DNA from: Ferruginibacter sp.
GTDB taxonomy: Bacteria; Bacteroidota; Bacteroidia; Chitinophagales; Chitinophagaceae
Assembly: GCA_013141435.1 (NCBI GenBank)
Contig: JABFQZ010000020.1
Location: 40,095-104,094, forward strand
Length of the DNA: 64,000 nt
Direction: 5' to 3'
This document shows positions 18,668 through 28,785 of the stretch, one piece after another (position 1 is the stretch's first letter; the number at the start of each line of letters is the position of its first letter). The translations under genes were made by a program, and so were the position numbers. A model generated the notes under the pieces. The model was not told the DNA's origin, did no database searches, and was given only the letters and a program-made list of their open reading frames with translations.

Positions 18668-19795
18668 ATGCAAAGAATATATTTTGATAACGCTGCCACT
18701 ACCTCACTCGACCCAATAGTATTAGAAGCAATGATGCCATTTTTAACCGAAAAATTTGGCAATCCATCAAGCATTTATTCTTACGGCAGAGAAACAAGAA
18801 TGGCTGTAGAAACTGCACGTAAAACTGTAGCAAAAATATTGAATGCAAACCCTGCCGAAATATTTTTTACAAGTGGTGGCACCGAAAGTAGCAATATGGC
18901 TATACATGCAGCTATTAGAGATTTGGGTTGTAAACATATCATAACTTCTGTAATAGAGCACCATGCTGTATCACATACCGTTTCGCATTTAGATTGTTTA
19001 GATGAAGTAAAAGTAAGCCATGTAAAACTATTGCCCAATGGCCATATAGATATTGATGATTTAGAAAAACTATTGGCAGCAGCCGAAGAAAAAACATTGG
19101 TAACATTAATGCATGCCAATAACGAAATTGGTAATATTTTAGACCTACATATTATTGGCAATCTTTGCAAATTATATAATGCCATATTTCATAGCGATAC
19201 TGTGCAAACTGTAGGGCATTTTCCTATAGATTTACGAAATACACCTGTACATTTTATTACTGGCGCTGCACATAAATTTCATGGTCCAAAAGGTGTAGGT
19301 ATAATTTATATAAATGAAAATATACGCATTAAACCTTTTGTACATGGCGGTGGGCAAGAGCGTAATATGCGAGCAGGTACCGAAAATATTTATGGAATTG
19401 TAGGTTTTGCCAAGGCGCTAGAATTAGCTAATACAAATTACGAAACCGATAGCGCTTACATTGGTACAATTAAATATTACATGCATGAGCAATTAAAAAA
19501 ACATATACCTGGTGTAGGGTTTAATGGAGATACTTTAGGAAATAGCTTATACACTGTATTGAGTGTAAGTTTTCCTAAAACCGAAAAATCGGAAATGATT
19601 TTATTTAACCTTGATATAAATAACATTTGTGCAAGTGGTGGTAGTGCTTGTACAAGTGGCGCCGATGCTGGCAGTCATGTAATAAGAGCTGTAAATAATA
19701 ACCCAAATCAGCTTACTGTGCGTTTTAGTTTTAGCAAATACAATACTAAAGCTGAGGTAGATACTGTGGTAGAAAAATTAAAAGAATTGGTGTAG
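18668..19795 (+). CDS. Cysteine desulfurase (NifS/IscS family)
   Basis: A 375-residue PLP enzyme that takes sulfur from cysteine for Fe-S clusters or thio-modification. It shows the N-terminal YFDNAATTSLDP, the phosphate-binding SGGTESSNMAI, the PLP-contacting HANNEIGN and HSDTVQTVGH, and the Schiff-base Lys in GAAHKFHGPKG (about residue 202). The catalytic Cys is in SACTSG near residue 325. The short ACTSG loop is typical of the NifS/IscS group I enzymes rather than SufS. It follows glmM by 105 bases; no iscU or suf genes are near. Confidence 0.92.
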   Translation: MQRIYFDNAATTSLDPIVLEAMMPFLTEKFGNPSSIYSYGRETRMAVETARKTVAKILNANPAEIFFTSGGTESSNMAIHAAIRDLGCKHIITSVIEHHAVSHTVSHLDCLDEVKVSHVKLLPNGHIDIDDLEKLLAAAEEKTLVTLMHANNEIGNILDLHIIGNLCKLYNAIFHSDTVQTVGHFPIDLRNTPVHFITGAAHKFHGPKGVGIIYINENIRIKPFVHGGGQERNMRAGTENIYGIVGFAKALELANTNYETDSAYIGTIKYYMHEQLKKHIPGVGFNGDTLGNSLYTVLSVSFPKTEKSEMILFNLDINNICASGGSACTSGADAGSHVIRAVNNNPNQLTVRFSFSKYNTKAEVDTVVEKLKELV

Positions 19796-20036
19796 ATGCT
19801 CTAAGATAATTATACCAAATGCTCTGATTTCAAAAATTTAAAAACAGTTTCTAACTTTTGCTACATCTTTAAAAACTAAGTTTGCATTTAAAAAAAGACA
19901 CAAAGATGAGTGTTTTTTTTAGTAGTAATTTTAACGGTTTCTAAATATTCAGCTACGCTATGTTTTAATAAAGTTGTAGCACTCATAATTTTTCTTTTTT
20001 GTAAAGTACAATAAATATTTCAACAAGTTTACAAGC

Positions 20037-21212
20037 TTATTCTTTCTTCTTTTCTCTAGAGCCAGCATACAATTCATACTCCAATAATCTACAATCTATC
20101 TTGCTAGTAAAAAACTCAATTCTTCGTTTTGGTTTAAGTCCAATTTTTTTTGCCAGTTCTAAATTTCCGGTAAAAATATAGCCAGTATAACCTTTGCATT
20201 TTTTCTTCATAAAATCACCCATAAGAGCATAGGTTTCTTCTAAGGCTTCTTCCACACCAAGTCTATCGCCATACTCTGGGTTAAAAATAATTACCGATCC
20301 CTCAACATCGGGCAGCGTAGTTTGCTGAAAATCGCATACTTCATACGTAAGCATATCTTCTACACCAGCCATACCAGCATTTACTTTCGATACATTTATA
20401 GCATCTTCACTTATATCGGATACAATAATTTTTAAAGAAGCATTTTCTACAACCTGCGCTTCTATTTTTTCAAATTCGGCCTCATAGATTTCTTTATTAA
20501 AACCTTCCAAATGCATAAACGAATAGTTGCTACGGTACAAGCCTGGTACTCTATGAGTTGCCATAAGAGCAGCTTCTATGGCAATAGTGCCCGAGCCACA
20601 CATAGGGTTTATAAAAGGAGTTTCTTTGTTCCAATTTGTAGCGTACAATACGCCAGCAGCCAAGGCTTCAAGCATAGGAGCTTTACCAGGTATTTTTCTA
20701 TACCCATGTTTCGATAAAGTTTCGCCACTAGTATCTATAAATAATTCAGCAGCTTCTTCCTTCCAAAATAAATGCACCACTACACCATTAAGCGTAGCGC
20801 CAGAGTCTGGTCTGCTACCAGTTTTATCTCTAAACCTATCAGCAATAGCATCTTTTACCTTTACATTGGCAAACAAATTATTGGTAATAGTTTCGTTGCT
20901 CACATTACTACTTATCGAAAAATATCCTTCCGCAGGTATAATATTTTCCCACTCCACATTTAGCGCTACATTATACACATCATCGGCATTTACAGCCCTA
21001 AATTCTTTTATAGAAAATAGCACTTGGCTTGCACACCTAAGGTTTAAGTTTAGCCTTATACAATCCTGCATTGTGCCAAAAATTTCTACACCAGTTTTAA
21101 AAATGCGTACGGGCGTATAGCCTAAAGCTGTAATTTCTTTTTCTAAATAAATCGATAAACGATTGCTGCACGTAATAATTATACGGCTTTCGGTAGTAAA
21201 TATTTTCACCAT
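20037..21212 (-). CDS. THUMP-domain rRNA methyltransferase (RlmL N-terminal type)
   Basis: A class I SAM methyltransferase of about 391 residues, related to the half of RlmL that makes m2G in 23S rRNA (YpsC/Ycbl family). A THUMP domain occupies about residues 45-150. The Rossmann domain has NPMCGSGTIAIEAALMA (SAM motif I) and IIFNPEYGDRLG, which is the NPPY-type catalytic loop with Glu in place of the second Pro. I start at the ATG at 21212 (MVKIFTTESRIIITC); the track's 26 extra residues are hydrophobic, unlike the family, and run into the intergenic element. A TATTTTTG sequence sits right before this ATG. Confidence 0.88.
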   Translation of the reverse strand: MVKIFTTESRIIITCSNRLSIYLEKEITALGYTPVRIFKTGVEIFGTMQDCIRLNLNLRCASQVLFSIKEFRAVNADDVYNVALNVEWENIIPAEGYFSISSNVSNETITNNLFANVKVKDAIADRFRDKTGSRPDSGATLNGVVVHLFWKEEAAELFIDTSGETLSKHGYRKIPGKAPMLEALAAGVLYATNWNKETPFINPMCGSGTIAIEAALMATHRVPGLYRSNYSFMHLEGFNKEIYEAEFEKIEAQVVENASLKIIVSDISEDAINVSKVNAGMAGVEDMLTYEVCDFQQTTLPDVEGSVIIFNPEYGDRLGVEEALEETYALMGDFMKKKCKGYTGYIFTGNLELAKKIGLKPKRRIEFFTSKIDCRLLEYELYAGSREKKKE

Positions 21213-21302
21213 GCAAAAATACCAAACAAAATTAAAGAGTAAGTATTTGTTTTTTTGCAATAAAATTAAGAAGCATATAGCGCAAAACAATATTCAGCGT
21301 TA

Positions 21303-21391
21303 GTTTCCAGCTATTCGCTACAATCTTTTTTCGTTTCCGCCAAAAAGCGGACTAACTCTCAAAAAGTATTTTCACTACTATCTGGGCTATG
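21303..21391 (+). repeat. Interspersed intergenic element, copy C
   Basis: The element reads TTTCCAGCTATTCGCTACAA at one end and TTTTCACTACTATCTGGGCT at the other. A hairpin lies between (CCGCCAAAAAGCGG). The CGCTACAATC motif occurs near the left end and its variant CACTACTATC near the right, so the element has an internal direct repeat around a hairpin. It belongs with copies A, B and E. Confidence 0.6.
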
Positions 21392-21440
21392 CTCAGCATC
21401 AAATCATTAATGAGCAGTTATTATTTTAGTATTTATGTTT

Positions 21441-22658
21441 TTATTTCAACCCAACAATTTGCCCTGCAGCTTTTTTTGCTGGAAACCATGCTGCCAAAAA
21501 AGTTATAGTAAGTGCAATTAATGTAACCAATAAAAAATCTGTAAAAATCATTTTTACTGGAAAATAATCTATTAAAAATGTACCACCAATAATTTTTACT
21601 ACATGAAATTTTATTTGTAACCCACAAATAATAAGTGCCAATAAAATACCCGAAGCAGCACCAATAATACCAAGTAAAAGCCCTTCTGCTAAAAATATTT
21701 TTTGAATAGCCAATTTTGTTGAACCCATGCTTCGTAAAATTCCTATATCTTTTCTTTTTTCAAGTACAAGCATAGTAAGCGAACTTACCATGTTAAAAGC
21801 AGCAATAATAAGTATTAGCGTAAGTACCATATAAATCGCCCATTTTTCCATGCGCATAGTATTATACAAATTAGAATTTTGTTCGTACAAAGTTTGCACT
21901 TTTAAATGTGCGCCAACCAATTTTTGCAATTCTATTTTTGCAAAATCTACATTAGTTTTTTCTTTTAATTTTATTTCAATGGCGCTGTATTCATTTTCGG
22001 CAAAGCCCAATTGTTGTTTAGCAAAATCTATATTGGTAAAAGCATATTTATCATCTATTTCTTGCTGTATGGCAAATACACCAGAGGCTATTGCATTGCC
22101 TTCGCTCATGGCATCTTGTGCATTTACCGATTCTGTTTTTTTGGGTAATATAATGGTTAAATTCGATGATGGTAAAGCCTCGCTTACAGTTATGGATGCA
22201 GCATTTTGTACTCCATACCCTACTACAATTTTTGGCGAATCTATATTGCCTAAATAAAAATTACCTGCAGTTGTTTTGGCTGCAATGCCGCTTATGTTTT
22301 TATAATTACTATCTACCGCTTTTAATGAAACCACAGTTTGCGATTCGTCGTTTTGCAACAATGCTTTTTCTTCTACAATCAAGGAAGAGCCAGCCACAAA
22401 AGTTTTATTATTTATGCTTGCAATTTGCACAGGTGTAAGTGTAAATGTTTTGCCAGTATTTGCAATAATTTTTACATCGCTATAAAAAGAAGTGTATAAG
22501 GATTTTACTAAATCTTCAAAACCATTAAAAACACTAAGCACCAATAATTGACAACAAGTAGCAAATGCAATAACAGCAGTAGTAACCCACGCAATAATAT
22601 TTATAGCGTTTGCCGATTTTTTTGCCTTAAAATAGCGCCATGCAAATGTTAGGTACAA
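21441..22658 (-). CDS. FtsX-like ABC transporter permease (LolC/LolE type)
   Basis: A 405-residue permease with one N-terminal helix (about residues 18-45), a periplasmic MacB-like core domain (about 50-265), and three C-terminal helices (about 270-400). Landmarks are the cytoplasmic N-terminal LTFAWRYFKAKKSANAINII and the coupling segment VLEKRKDIGILRSMGSTKLAIQKIFLAEG. LolC/E proteins move lipoproteins out of the inner membrane. No LolD ATPase gene adjoins it. The start is TTG (22658); no ATG is available before the conserved FAWRYF segment. rbfA lies upstream on the same strand. Confidence 0.88.
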   Translation of the reverse strand: MYLTFAWRYFKAKKSANAINIIAWVTTAVIAFATCCQLLVLSVFNGFEDLVKSLYTSFYSDVKIIANTGKTFTLTPVQIASINNKTFVAGSSLIVEEKALLQNDESQTVVSLKAVDSNYKNISGIAAKTTAGNFYLGNIDSPKIVVGYGVQNAASITVSEALPSSNLTIILPKKTESVNAQDAMSEGNAIASGVFAIQQEIDDKYAFTNIDFAKQQLGFAENEYSAIEIKLKEKTNVDFAKIELQKLVGAHLKVQTLYEQNSNLYNTMRMEKWAIYMVLTLILIIAAFNMVSSLTMLVLEKRKDIGILRSMGSTKLAIQKIFLAEGLLLGIIGAASGILLALIICGLQIKFHVVKIIGGTFLIDYFPVKMIFTDFLLVTLIALTITFLAAWFPAKKAAGQIVGLK

Positions 22659-22747
22659 TGGTTAAAAAGTTTAAAGTTAAAAGTTCAGGTTCAAGAAAAA
22701 AATCACTAATACTTCGCTAAAATCTCCCCTTGCAGATTTTAGGTGGC

Positions 22748-23122
22748 TTAAGTGGCTGGAGGAGTTGGGTCAGCTTTCTTTATTTCTTTAAAAAGCACTT
22801 CCATTTTATCTACATATTCCAATGTATCATCAATATAAAATGTTAGCTGAGGCATACTACGTAGTTGGTGGCGTACTCTTGCCGTAAGTTCTTTTTTTAT
22901 TTCCCAAGCTTGCTCCTGTATTTTATTTAAAGTAGCTACACTGTCTTTTATCTGAAAAAAACTGAGGTAAATTCTAGCATCAAACAAATCGGGTGTAATT
23001 TTTACAGATGCTATAGAAACCATACCGCCATCAAGCATCGTAAGCCCTTTACGCTGAAAAATTTCGTTCAAATCTTTTTCTATTACTGCTGCCACTTGTT
23101 TTTGTCTTTTGCCTTCTAACAT
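22748..23122 (-). CDS. rbfA: Ribosome-binding factor A
   Basis: A 124-residue KH-like protein needed for 30S maturation and 16S rRNA 5'-end processing. It begins MLEGKRQKQVAAVIEKDLNEIFQ, then has the core VSIASVKITPDLFDARIYLSFF and RHQLRSMPQLTFYIDDTLEYVDKMEVLF, all as in RbfA. Length is normal. The permease gene lies 89 bases downstream on the same strand, and an exporter gene diverges 65 bases upstream. Confidence 0.93.
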   Translation of the reverse strand: MLEGKRQKQVAAVIEKDLNEIFQRKGLTMLDGGMVSIASVKITPDLFDARIYLSFFQIKDSVATLNKIQEQAWEIKKELTARVRHQLRSMPQLTFYIDDTLEYVDKMEVLFKEIKKADPTPPAT

Positions 23123-23187
23123 ATTATTGCGATTTTTATAGCCGTAAAATTAGTTACTTTGTACTTTATAGCACATTTAATTATACA

Positions 23188-25005
23188 ATGAAAAAATATT
23201 CTCTCATTTTTAAGTATTTAAAAGATTATAAACTTTCTTTATTAGCATACATAGTTTATACTATTCTTTCAATATTGTTTGGTGTAGCATCGTTTTTTAT
23301 GATGTTTCCTTTTTTGGAAGTATTGTTTTTAGGAAAGCAAAAAGAGTCTGTAATTTCCGGTGCCACTCCAGTTTCTTTTTTTAGTAATTTAAAACAAAAC
23401 GTTACCAATTGGGTATCGGCTGGTAAGCCTTTGGAAGTTCTCACAACTGTATGTATTTTAATTATAAGTTGCATAATACTAAAAAATTTATTTTTATACT
23501 TGGCTAATCGTTCTTTAATGCCTGTAAAAAACAAAGTTGCTACAAGATTTCGTATCGATATTTTTAATAAAGTATTGAGCTTGCCAATAGGATATTTTAC
23601 CGAACAAAGAAAAGGCGATTTAATGCACCGCATGACTGGCGATGTATCTCAAGTTGAAGTATCTGTATTAGGTGCTTTAGAAGGATGGGTTAAAGATCCA
23701 TTATCAATCTTAATAAACTTAGTTGCACTTTTTATGATTAATGCTGAACTTACGATTATTATTTTATTTTTTATACCTATAATGGGGTTTCTTATTGGTA
23801 GAGTAGGGCGCTCTTTAAAAAAACCTTCGGGTATTGTTGCCCAAAAAAGTGGAGAGTCTATTTCTATTTTAGATGAAACATTAGGAGGACTTAGGGTTAT
23901 AAAAGCATTTAATGTAGAAAAAACTATCCGTAAAAAATTTGCAGATACCAATTACTATTTGCTCAAAATGAATAATAAAATTGGGTACCGCCAAAGCTTA
24001 GCAAGCCCAATGAGTGAAGTACTTGGAGTAACTATGTTTACTTTTATATTGTGGTGGGGCGGTAAACAAATATTTACTGATGGCTCTTCGTATATGACTG
24101 GCTCTGTTTTTTTAGGTTATATGGCTATGTTTTTTGGTATAATAGATCCTGCAAAAAGTATATCGGGTGCATTTAGTAATTTGCAAAGAGGCTCGGCTGC
24201 CATCGAAAGAATACAGGAGGTTTTAGCAGCGCCAATAACAGTAAACGAAAATACTGCAGGCAAGCAAATATTAAATTTTAAGGATAGTATAGAATTTAAA
24301 AATGTAAGTTTTTATTATGACGATATAGCAATCTTAAAAAATATAAATTTTAAAGTAGAAAAAGGTAAAACTGTAGCACTTGTAGGTAGTAGTGGAGCTG
24401 GCAAATCCACATTAGCCGATTTAATACCAAGGTTTCATGATGCAAGTGGAGGCGAAATTTTAGTAGATGGAATTAATATAAAAGACTATTCCTTATTTTC
24501 GTTGCGCAATTTAATGAGTATAGTAACTCAGGAGCCTATTTTATTTAACGATACAATTGCCAACAACATTGCACTTGGTATGGAAAATTGTAATAGAGAT
24601 GAAATAGTACATGCTGCAAAAATTGCTAATGCACATTTATTTATCGAAAAAAAAGAACTAGGTTACGATACCAATATAGGCGATAGAGGAAGCAAACTTA
24701 GTGGTGGCGAACGCCAACGGCTTACCATAGCAAGAGCTGTATTAAAAAACCCTCCAATACTTATTTTAGATGAAGCAACATCTTCGCTTGATACCGAAAG
24801 CGAACGATTAGTGCAAGATGCCATAAATAATTTGATGGAAAACAGAACATCAGTAGTAATTGCTCATAGATTAAGTACAATAAAACATGCCGACGAAATT
24901 TTGGTTTTAAGCAAAGGCGAAATTGTAGAAAGAGGCACACACAGTGGCTTAATAAATCAAGATGGGTTTTATAAAAAATTAGTAGATATGCAAGAAGTTA
25001 AGTAG
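23188..25005 (+). CDS. MsbA-type ABC exporter (fused permease and ATPase)
   Basis: A 605-residue half-transporter. Six transmembrane helices fill about residues 1-330, followed by an ATPase with Walker A GSSGAGKST, Q-loop VTQEPILFND, signature LSGGERQRL, Walker B ILILDEATSSLD and the H-loop VIAHRLST. The architecture matches MsbA and lipid-exporter-like proteins, which work as dimers and flip lipids or drugs. The substrate is inferred only from family. It is followed by bshA after 46 bases. Confidence 0.9.
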   Translation: MKKYSLIFKYLKDYKLSLLAYIVYTILSILFGVASFFMMFPFLEVLFLGKQKESVISGATPVSFFSNLKQNVTNWVSAGKPLEVLTTVCILIISCIILKNLFLYLANRSLMPVKNKVATRFRIDIFNKVLSLPIGYFTEQRKGDLMHRMTGDVSQVEVSVLGALEGWVKDPLSILINLVALFMINAELTIIILFFIPIMGFLIGRVGRSLKKPSGIVAQKSGESISILDETLGGLRVIKAFNVEKTIRKKFADTNYYLLKMNNKIGYRQSLASPMSEVLGVTMFTFILWWGGKQIFTDGSSYMTGSVFLGYMAMFFGIIDPAKSISGAFSNLQRGSAAIERIQEVLAAPITVNENTAGKQILNFKDSIEFKNVSFYYDDIAILKNINFKVEKGKTVALVGSSGAGKSTLADLIPRFHDASGGEILVDGINIKDYSLFSLRNLMSIVTQEPILFNDTIANNIALGMENCNRDEIVHAAKIANAHLFIEKKELGYDTNIGDRGSKLSGGERQRLTIARAVLKNPPILILDEATSSLDTESERLVQDAINNLMENRTSVVIAHRLSTIKHADEILVLSKGEIVERGTHSGLINQDGFYKKLVDMQEVK

Positions 25006-25051
25006 AACTGAGCTTATTTAGAAAAGAAGGAAAGTAAAAAAAATATAAAAA

Positions 25052-26170
25052 ATGAATATAGTAATTGTATGTTATCCAACTTTTGGAGGTAGTGGCGTTT
25101 TAGCTACAGAGCTCGGAAAAGCTTTGGCAGAAAAAAATCATAATATTCATTTCATAACATACCAGCAACCAGTTAGGCTTAGCGGCTTTCATGCCAATAT
25201 TTTTTACCATGAAGTACGTGTACCTACTTATCCTTTATTCGATTTCCCACCATACGAAACTGCCTTAGCAAGTACAATGGTAGATGTAGTAAAAAATAAT
25301 GGTATAGATGTGCTTCATGTACACTATGCTATACCACATGCTGCAGCAGCCTATATGGCAAAACAAATTTTGGCTAAAGAAAACATAAAAATTCCAGTAA
25401 TAACAACATTGCATGGTACTGATATTACACTTGTAGGCAAAGATAAAACATACAGCCCTGTAGTTACTTTTTCTATGGAAGAAAGCGATATTCTTACCGC
25501 TGTTTCCAATAATTTAAAAGAAGAAACTTATCGTAATTTTAGTATTAATAAACCTATAGATGTTATTCATAATTTTGTAGATGTAAATCGTTTTCACAAA
25601 AAACCTATTGATGCTTTTAAAAAATTAATTGCACCCAATGGCGAAAGAATAATAGTACATGCTTCTAATTTTAGAAAAGTAAAAAGGGTAGATGATGTTA
25701 TCAAAGTTTTTAAATTAATAGCAAAAGAAATACCAGCAAAATTATTATTGATAGGCGATGGACCCGAAAGGCCAGAATTAGAATCGGCTACCAGAGAATG
25801 TATTTTTAAAGATGACATTAGATTTTTGGGAAAGCAAGAACAAATGGAAGATTTGTTACCAATAGCAGATTTGTTTTTGCTACCAAGCGAATATGAAAGC
25901 TTTGGCTTAGCAGCCTTAGAAGCAATGGCAGCCGAAGTGCCAGTAATATCAACAAATGCAGGTGGATTACCCGAAATAATAATAAATGGATATTGTGGCT
26001 ATATGAGTAATATTGGCGATGTAGAAGATATGGCAAAAAATGCCATAAAAATTTTAAAAGATGATGCTATCTATGCAATATTTAAACAAAATGCATTAGC
26101 TCAAGCTATGTTATTTGATATAGAAAATATAGTGCCACAATATGAGGTACTATACAAAAAACTTTTATAA
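25052..26170 (+). CDS. bshA: N-acetyl-alpha-D-glucosaminyl L-malate synthase BshA
   Basis: A GT4-family glycosyltransferase of 372 residues that makes GlcNAc-malate from UDP-GlcNAc and malate, the first step of bacillithiol synthesis. BshA-specific landmarks include IVCYPTFGGSGVLATELGKAL at the N terminus and LHVHYAIPHAAAAYMA. The GT4 EX7E motif is in PSEYESFGLAALEAMA near residue 280, preceded by LIGDGPERPELE. Length is normal for BshA. bshB and bshC are not in this window. Confidence 0.93.
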   Translation: MNIVIVCYPTFGGSGVLATELGKALAEKNHNIHFITYQQPVRLSGFHANIFYHEVRVPTYPLFDFPPYETALASTMVDVVKNNGIDVLHVHYAIPHAAAAYMAKQILAKENIKIPVITTLHGTDITLVGKDKTYSPVVTFSMEESDILTAVSNNLKEETYRNFSINKPIDVIHNFVDVNRFHKKPIDAFKKLIAPNGERIIVHASNFRKVKRVDDVIKVFKLIAKEIPAKLLLIGDGPERPELESATRECIFKDDIRFLGKQEQMEDLLPIADLFLLPSEYESFGLAALEAMAAEVPVISTNAGGLPEIIINGYCGYMSNIGDVEDMAKNAIKILKDDAIYAIFKQNALAQAMLFDIENIVPQYEVLYKKLL

Positions 26171-26173
26171 ACT

Positions 26174-27553
26174 TTAGTGCCTACGCAACCAACTTTCAGG
26201 ATTAAAATTTACATCTCCTTTTGATGTATAAAAATCGATAGTGCCAACACCATCTAAGTTGGTAGCTACTTTTCCTAATGCTTGGCCAGTTTTAATTACT
26301 TGACCTTGCTTTACCATTACATTATTAATATTGCTATAAGTAGTAAAGTAATTGCCATGCTTTATAAGTACAGTAAATTTGCCTTCGTCAATTTCAACCG
26401 ACATAGTAACACTACCATCAAATACAGCCTTTACATTTGTACCTACAGGCGCAGCAATAGTAACACAATCTACATTCATACTTGCACCACTTGGCAAAGA
26501 ATTTCTGCCAAAATGATTTAAAACTCTAGGGTTATCTACTGGCCAAGGTAAGCTACCTTTGTTTTTTTCGAAACTCGAATTTAAAGCAATACTTTCTGAG
26601 CTTAAAATTACAGGCTCGGCTTCTTTTGGTTCTTTTATTACTTTTGTTGTTGTAGGTTTTATAACATCGGGCAATGGGGTTTTACCAGCTGCAATTGCCG
26701 CAGCCCTTTTATCTCTATTTGCTTTGTCTTCAGCAGCTTTACGCTCTCTTTCTTTTTTAGCTTCAGCTGCTCTTTCTTCATCTCTTTTCTTTTTTGCAGC
26801 TAGTGCTACTAATCTTTCTCTTTCCTTTTCTTCCCTTATAGCTTTTGCAATGGCAGCCTTTACTGCTGCATTTACTTTTGCTACTTGTCTTTGTTTTTCG
26901 GCTATACGAGCATTCAAATCTTTACCTTCTTTTTTTAAGCTGGCTACTATTTTATCTTGTTCTAATTTTTGCTCTTCTACTTTTTTTTGCTCTTCGGTTT
27001 GGGTGGTAAGGCTGCTATTTTTTATTTTTTTGGTTACTCCTAAATCTTCCAATTTTTTTCTTCTAAGCTCTTGTGTACGCAAAATATTTTGACCTTGCAT
27101 TTCTCTAAACGTTCTGTAACTTTTTAAATAGGCTATTCTTTTTATAGCGTCGTTAAAATTATCTGCCGAAAATATAAAGTTTAAAAACTCATAGTTTCCC
27201 CTATTTTTATATGCGTACACCATGCTTTTGGCATATTCTTGTTTTAGTGTATCTAAAATTCTATCGTATTTATTGATATCTCTTTGTATGCCATAAATAT
27301 TATTATCCAAAATATTTATATCCTTCGAAATGTTTTCTACAACCCTCTCCTGCAAGTTTGCTTTATTGCCAAGTATAATTAGTGTAGTTAAGTTTTTGTT
27401 TGTTTCTGCTTTATTATTAGTTAATAATTTTTGAGTTTCATCTATCTCTTTTTTTAAAGAACTGCGTTGTTTTTCTAAATCTTCTCTACTTTGTGCAAAC
27501 AAAGTATGTATTGTAGTAAAACAAAATACAAACAAAAAAATAACTCTCAGCAT
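26174..27553 (-). CDS. EnvC-like murein hydrolase activator (degenerate LytM domain)
   Basis: A 459-residue secreted protein. It has a signal peptide, then a long coiled coil (about residues 22-250) with a very charged Lys/Glu/Arg/Ala stretch (RDEERAAEAKKERERKAAED), and a C-terminal M23/LytM domain (about 340-459). The zinc ligands look lost: the HxxxD position reads GASMNVDCVTIAAP, and the HxH position reads TYSNINN rather than YAHL. This is the EnvC pattern, where the domain activates amidases instead of cutting peptidoglycan. It converges with bshA with a 3-base gap. Confidence 0.85.
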   Translation of the reverse strand: MLRVIFLFVFCFTTIHTLFAQSREDLEKQRSSLKKEIDETQKLLTNNKAETNKNLTTLIILGNKANLQERVVENISKDINILDNNIYGIQRDINKYDRILDTLKQEYAKSMVYAYKNRGNYEFLNFIFSADNFNDAIKRIAYLKSYRTFREMQGQNILRTQELRRKKLEDLGVTKKIKNSSLTTQTEEQKKVEEQKLEQDKIVASLKKEGKDLNARIAEKQRQVAKVNAAVKAAIAKAIREEKERERLVALAAKKKRDEERAAEAKKERERKAAEDKANRDKRAAAIAAGKTPLPDVIKPTTTKVIKEPKEAEPVILSSESIALNSSFEKNKGSLPWPVDNPRVLNHFGRNSLPSGASMNVDCVTIAAPVGTNVKAVFDGSVTMSVEIDEGKFTVLIKHGNYFTTYSNINNVMVKQGQVIKTGQALGKVATNLDGVGTIDFYTSKGDVNFNPESWLRRH

Positions 27554-27753
27554 AGGTTTAATATTTTAGAAAAATAAAGTATAATAATTTAAAAACACTT
27601 TATTTATTATGGTAATGATATTTGTAATTGCAACTATATTTAAAGCCACCAACCTTCGCAAATGTACTATCTAATACATTCTATACCTAAAAAGGTTATC
27701 ACAATATACCTGAAATTTGACACACCCAATTAGGCGAACATTAAAAGTAAGGA

Positions 27754-28575
27754 TTATTTCTTTTTATAGTTTTTTGGTACACTATATAAAATAGATAATT
27801 CTTTGTTAAACTCATATTGTTTAAAATTCATGCGTACATCTAATTTGTTTTTTTCTGTTACAAAAATTTGCCTAATTGTAGAAAAAGGTACTCCATTATT
27901 TATTGCATAGTTATCGTAAGAAAAATCGGCAGTTCTATTTTGTAAAATATTTAAATCGTCTAATTTACTATGTTGTATTAGATTATCTGCTAACGATATT
28001 GTAACTAGATTTTTAAATTCGTTTGTTAAAGTTGCAATAATCAAAAACTTTTCTGTAGTTTTTATTGCCATTTTTTCAGTATTTAAAAAAATGGGGTTTC
28101 CTACTATCAAATCCTGAATAGTTTTTAAGTCGAAAGGTATATTAGTTAATTCTTGCAAATATTCTATAGATCTATAGTGTATTGTTCTTTCTTTTTTGTC
28201 AATTAGTGTTACACTGTCTTTTGTAATAAATACTCTAAATACCTCAGTGTTTAATAATAATGGTGCCGTTATAGAAATCCATACCACACTATCTTTTATC
28301 ATTTTTACATTGGCAACCAAGTCTGGTTTCTTACCTTCACCATCTTCAATATCTAATTTAATTTTAGCCGAAAAGCTGTTGTAATTAATTGTGTTTTTTT
28401 GTAAAATTTCTTTTGCAAAATTTATTTGTATAACCGAATCGGAAGCAGTAGTAATTTGTGCATTTTTTGTAGAGTCTCTTGGCGCAATAGCTTTCGTAAT
28501 TGCCTTTTGCGTTTTACAACGAGTTAATCCAAATAATGTAAATATTGATATGAAAAAGTAAAGAAAATATTTCAT
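27754..28575 (-). CDS. DUF4292 lipoprotein
   Basis: A 273-residue lipoprotein with lipobox LTRC. The central part (about residues 50-250) matches the DUF4292 pattern, a LolA/LolB-like beta-sheet with VANVKMIKDSVVWISITAPLL and VFRVFITKDSVTLIDKKERT. The role is not established; a lipoprotein-carrier-like fold is a common suggestion. In many Bacteroidota it sits between dut/TPR genes and an EnvC gene. Here the TPR gene is absent, but dut and envC-like genes still flank it. Confidence 0.85.
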   Translation of the reverse strand: MKYFLYFFISIFTLFGLTRCKTQKAITKAIAPRDSTKNAQITTASDSVIQINFAKEILQKNTINYNSFSAKIKLDIEDGEGKKPDLVANVKMIKDSVVWISITAPLLLNTEVFRVFITKDSVTLIDKKERTIHYRSIEYLQELTNIPFDLKTIQDLIVGNPIFLNTEKMAIKTTEKFLIIATLTNEFKNLVTISLADNLIQHSKLDDLNILQNRTADFSYDNYAINNGVPFSTIRQIFVTEKNKLDVRMNFKQYEFNKELSILYSVPKNYKKK

Positions 28576-28785
28576 GTAATCATTTTTATTTTGGTAATCG
28601 CTTCCTACAACTTGTAATTATTTACTAACGTACATTTATAATTGTACTAAAATTGCTTTAATTAATTACAAGCATATTTTGGGTTGTGATAAATATTATT
28701 GTAAGAAGAACATTTGGTATTGAGATAACTTAATTAATGAATAATCGCATAGTAATTTATGATAACTAATTTAATAATTATTAAA

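Noticed and set aside
19888-19986. Minus-strand frame of 32 residues starting MSATTLLKHSVAEYLETVK
   Set aside because: The start resembles a small regulatory or antitoxin protein, but there is no promoter box and the second half is low-complexity (KITTKKNTHLCVFF). It could be a remnant; too weak to annotate.
21214-21221. TATTTTTG as the promoter of the THUMP methyltransferase gene
   Set aside because: It matches TAnnTTTG but ends one base before the preferred ATG, so transcription would start inside the gene. Either the start lies further downstream or the match is chance.
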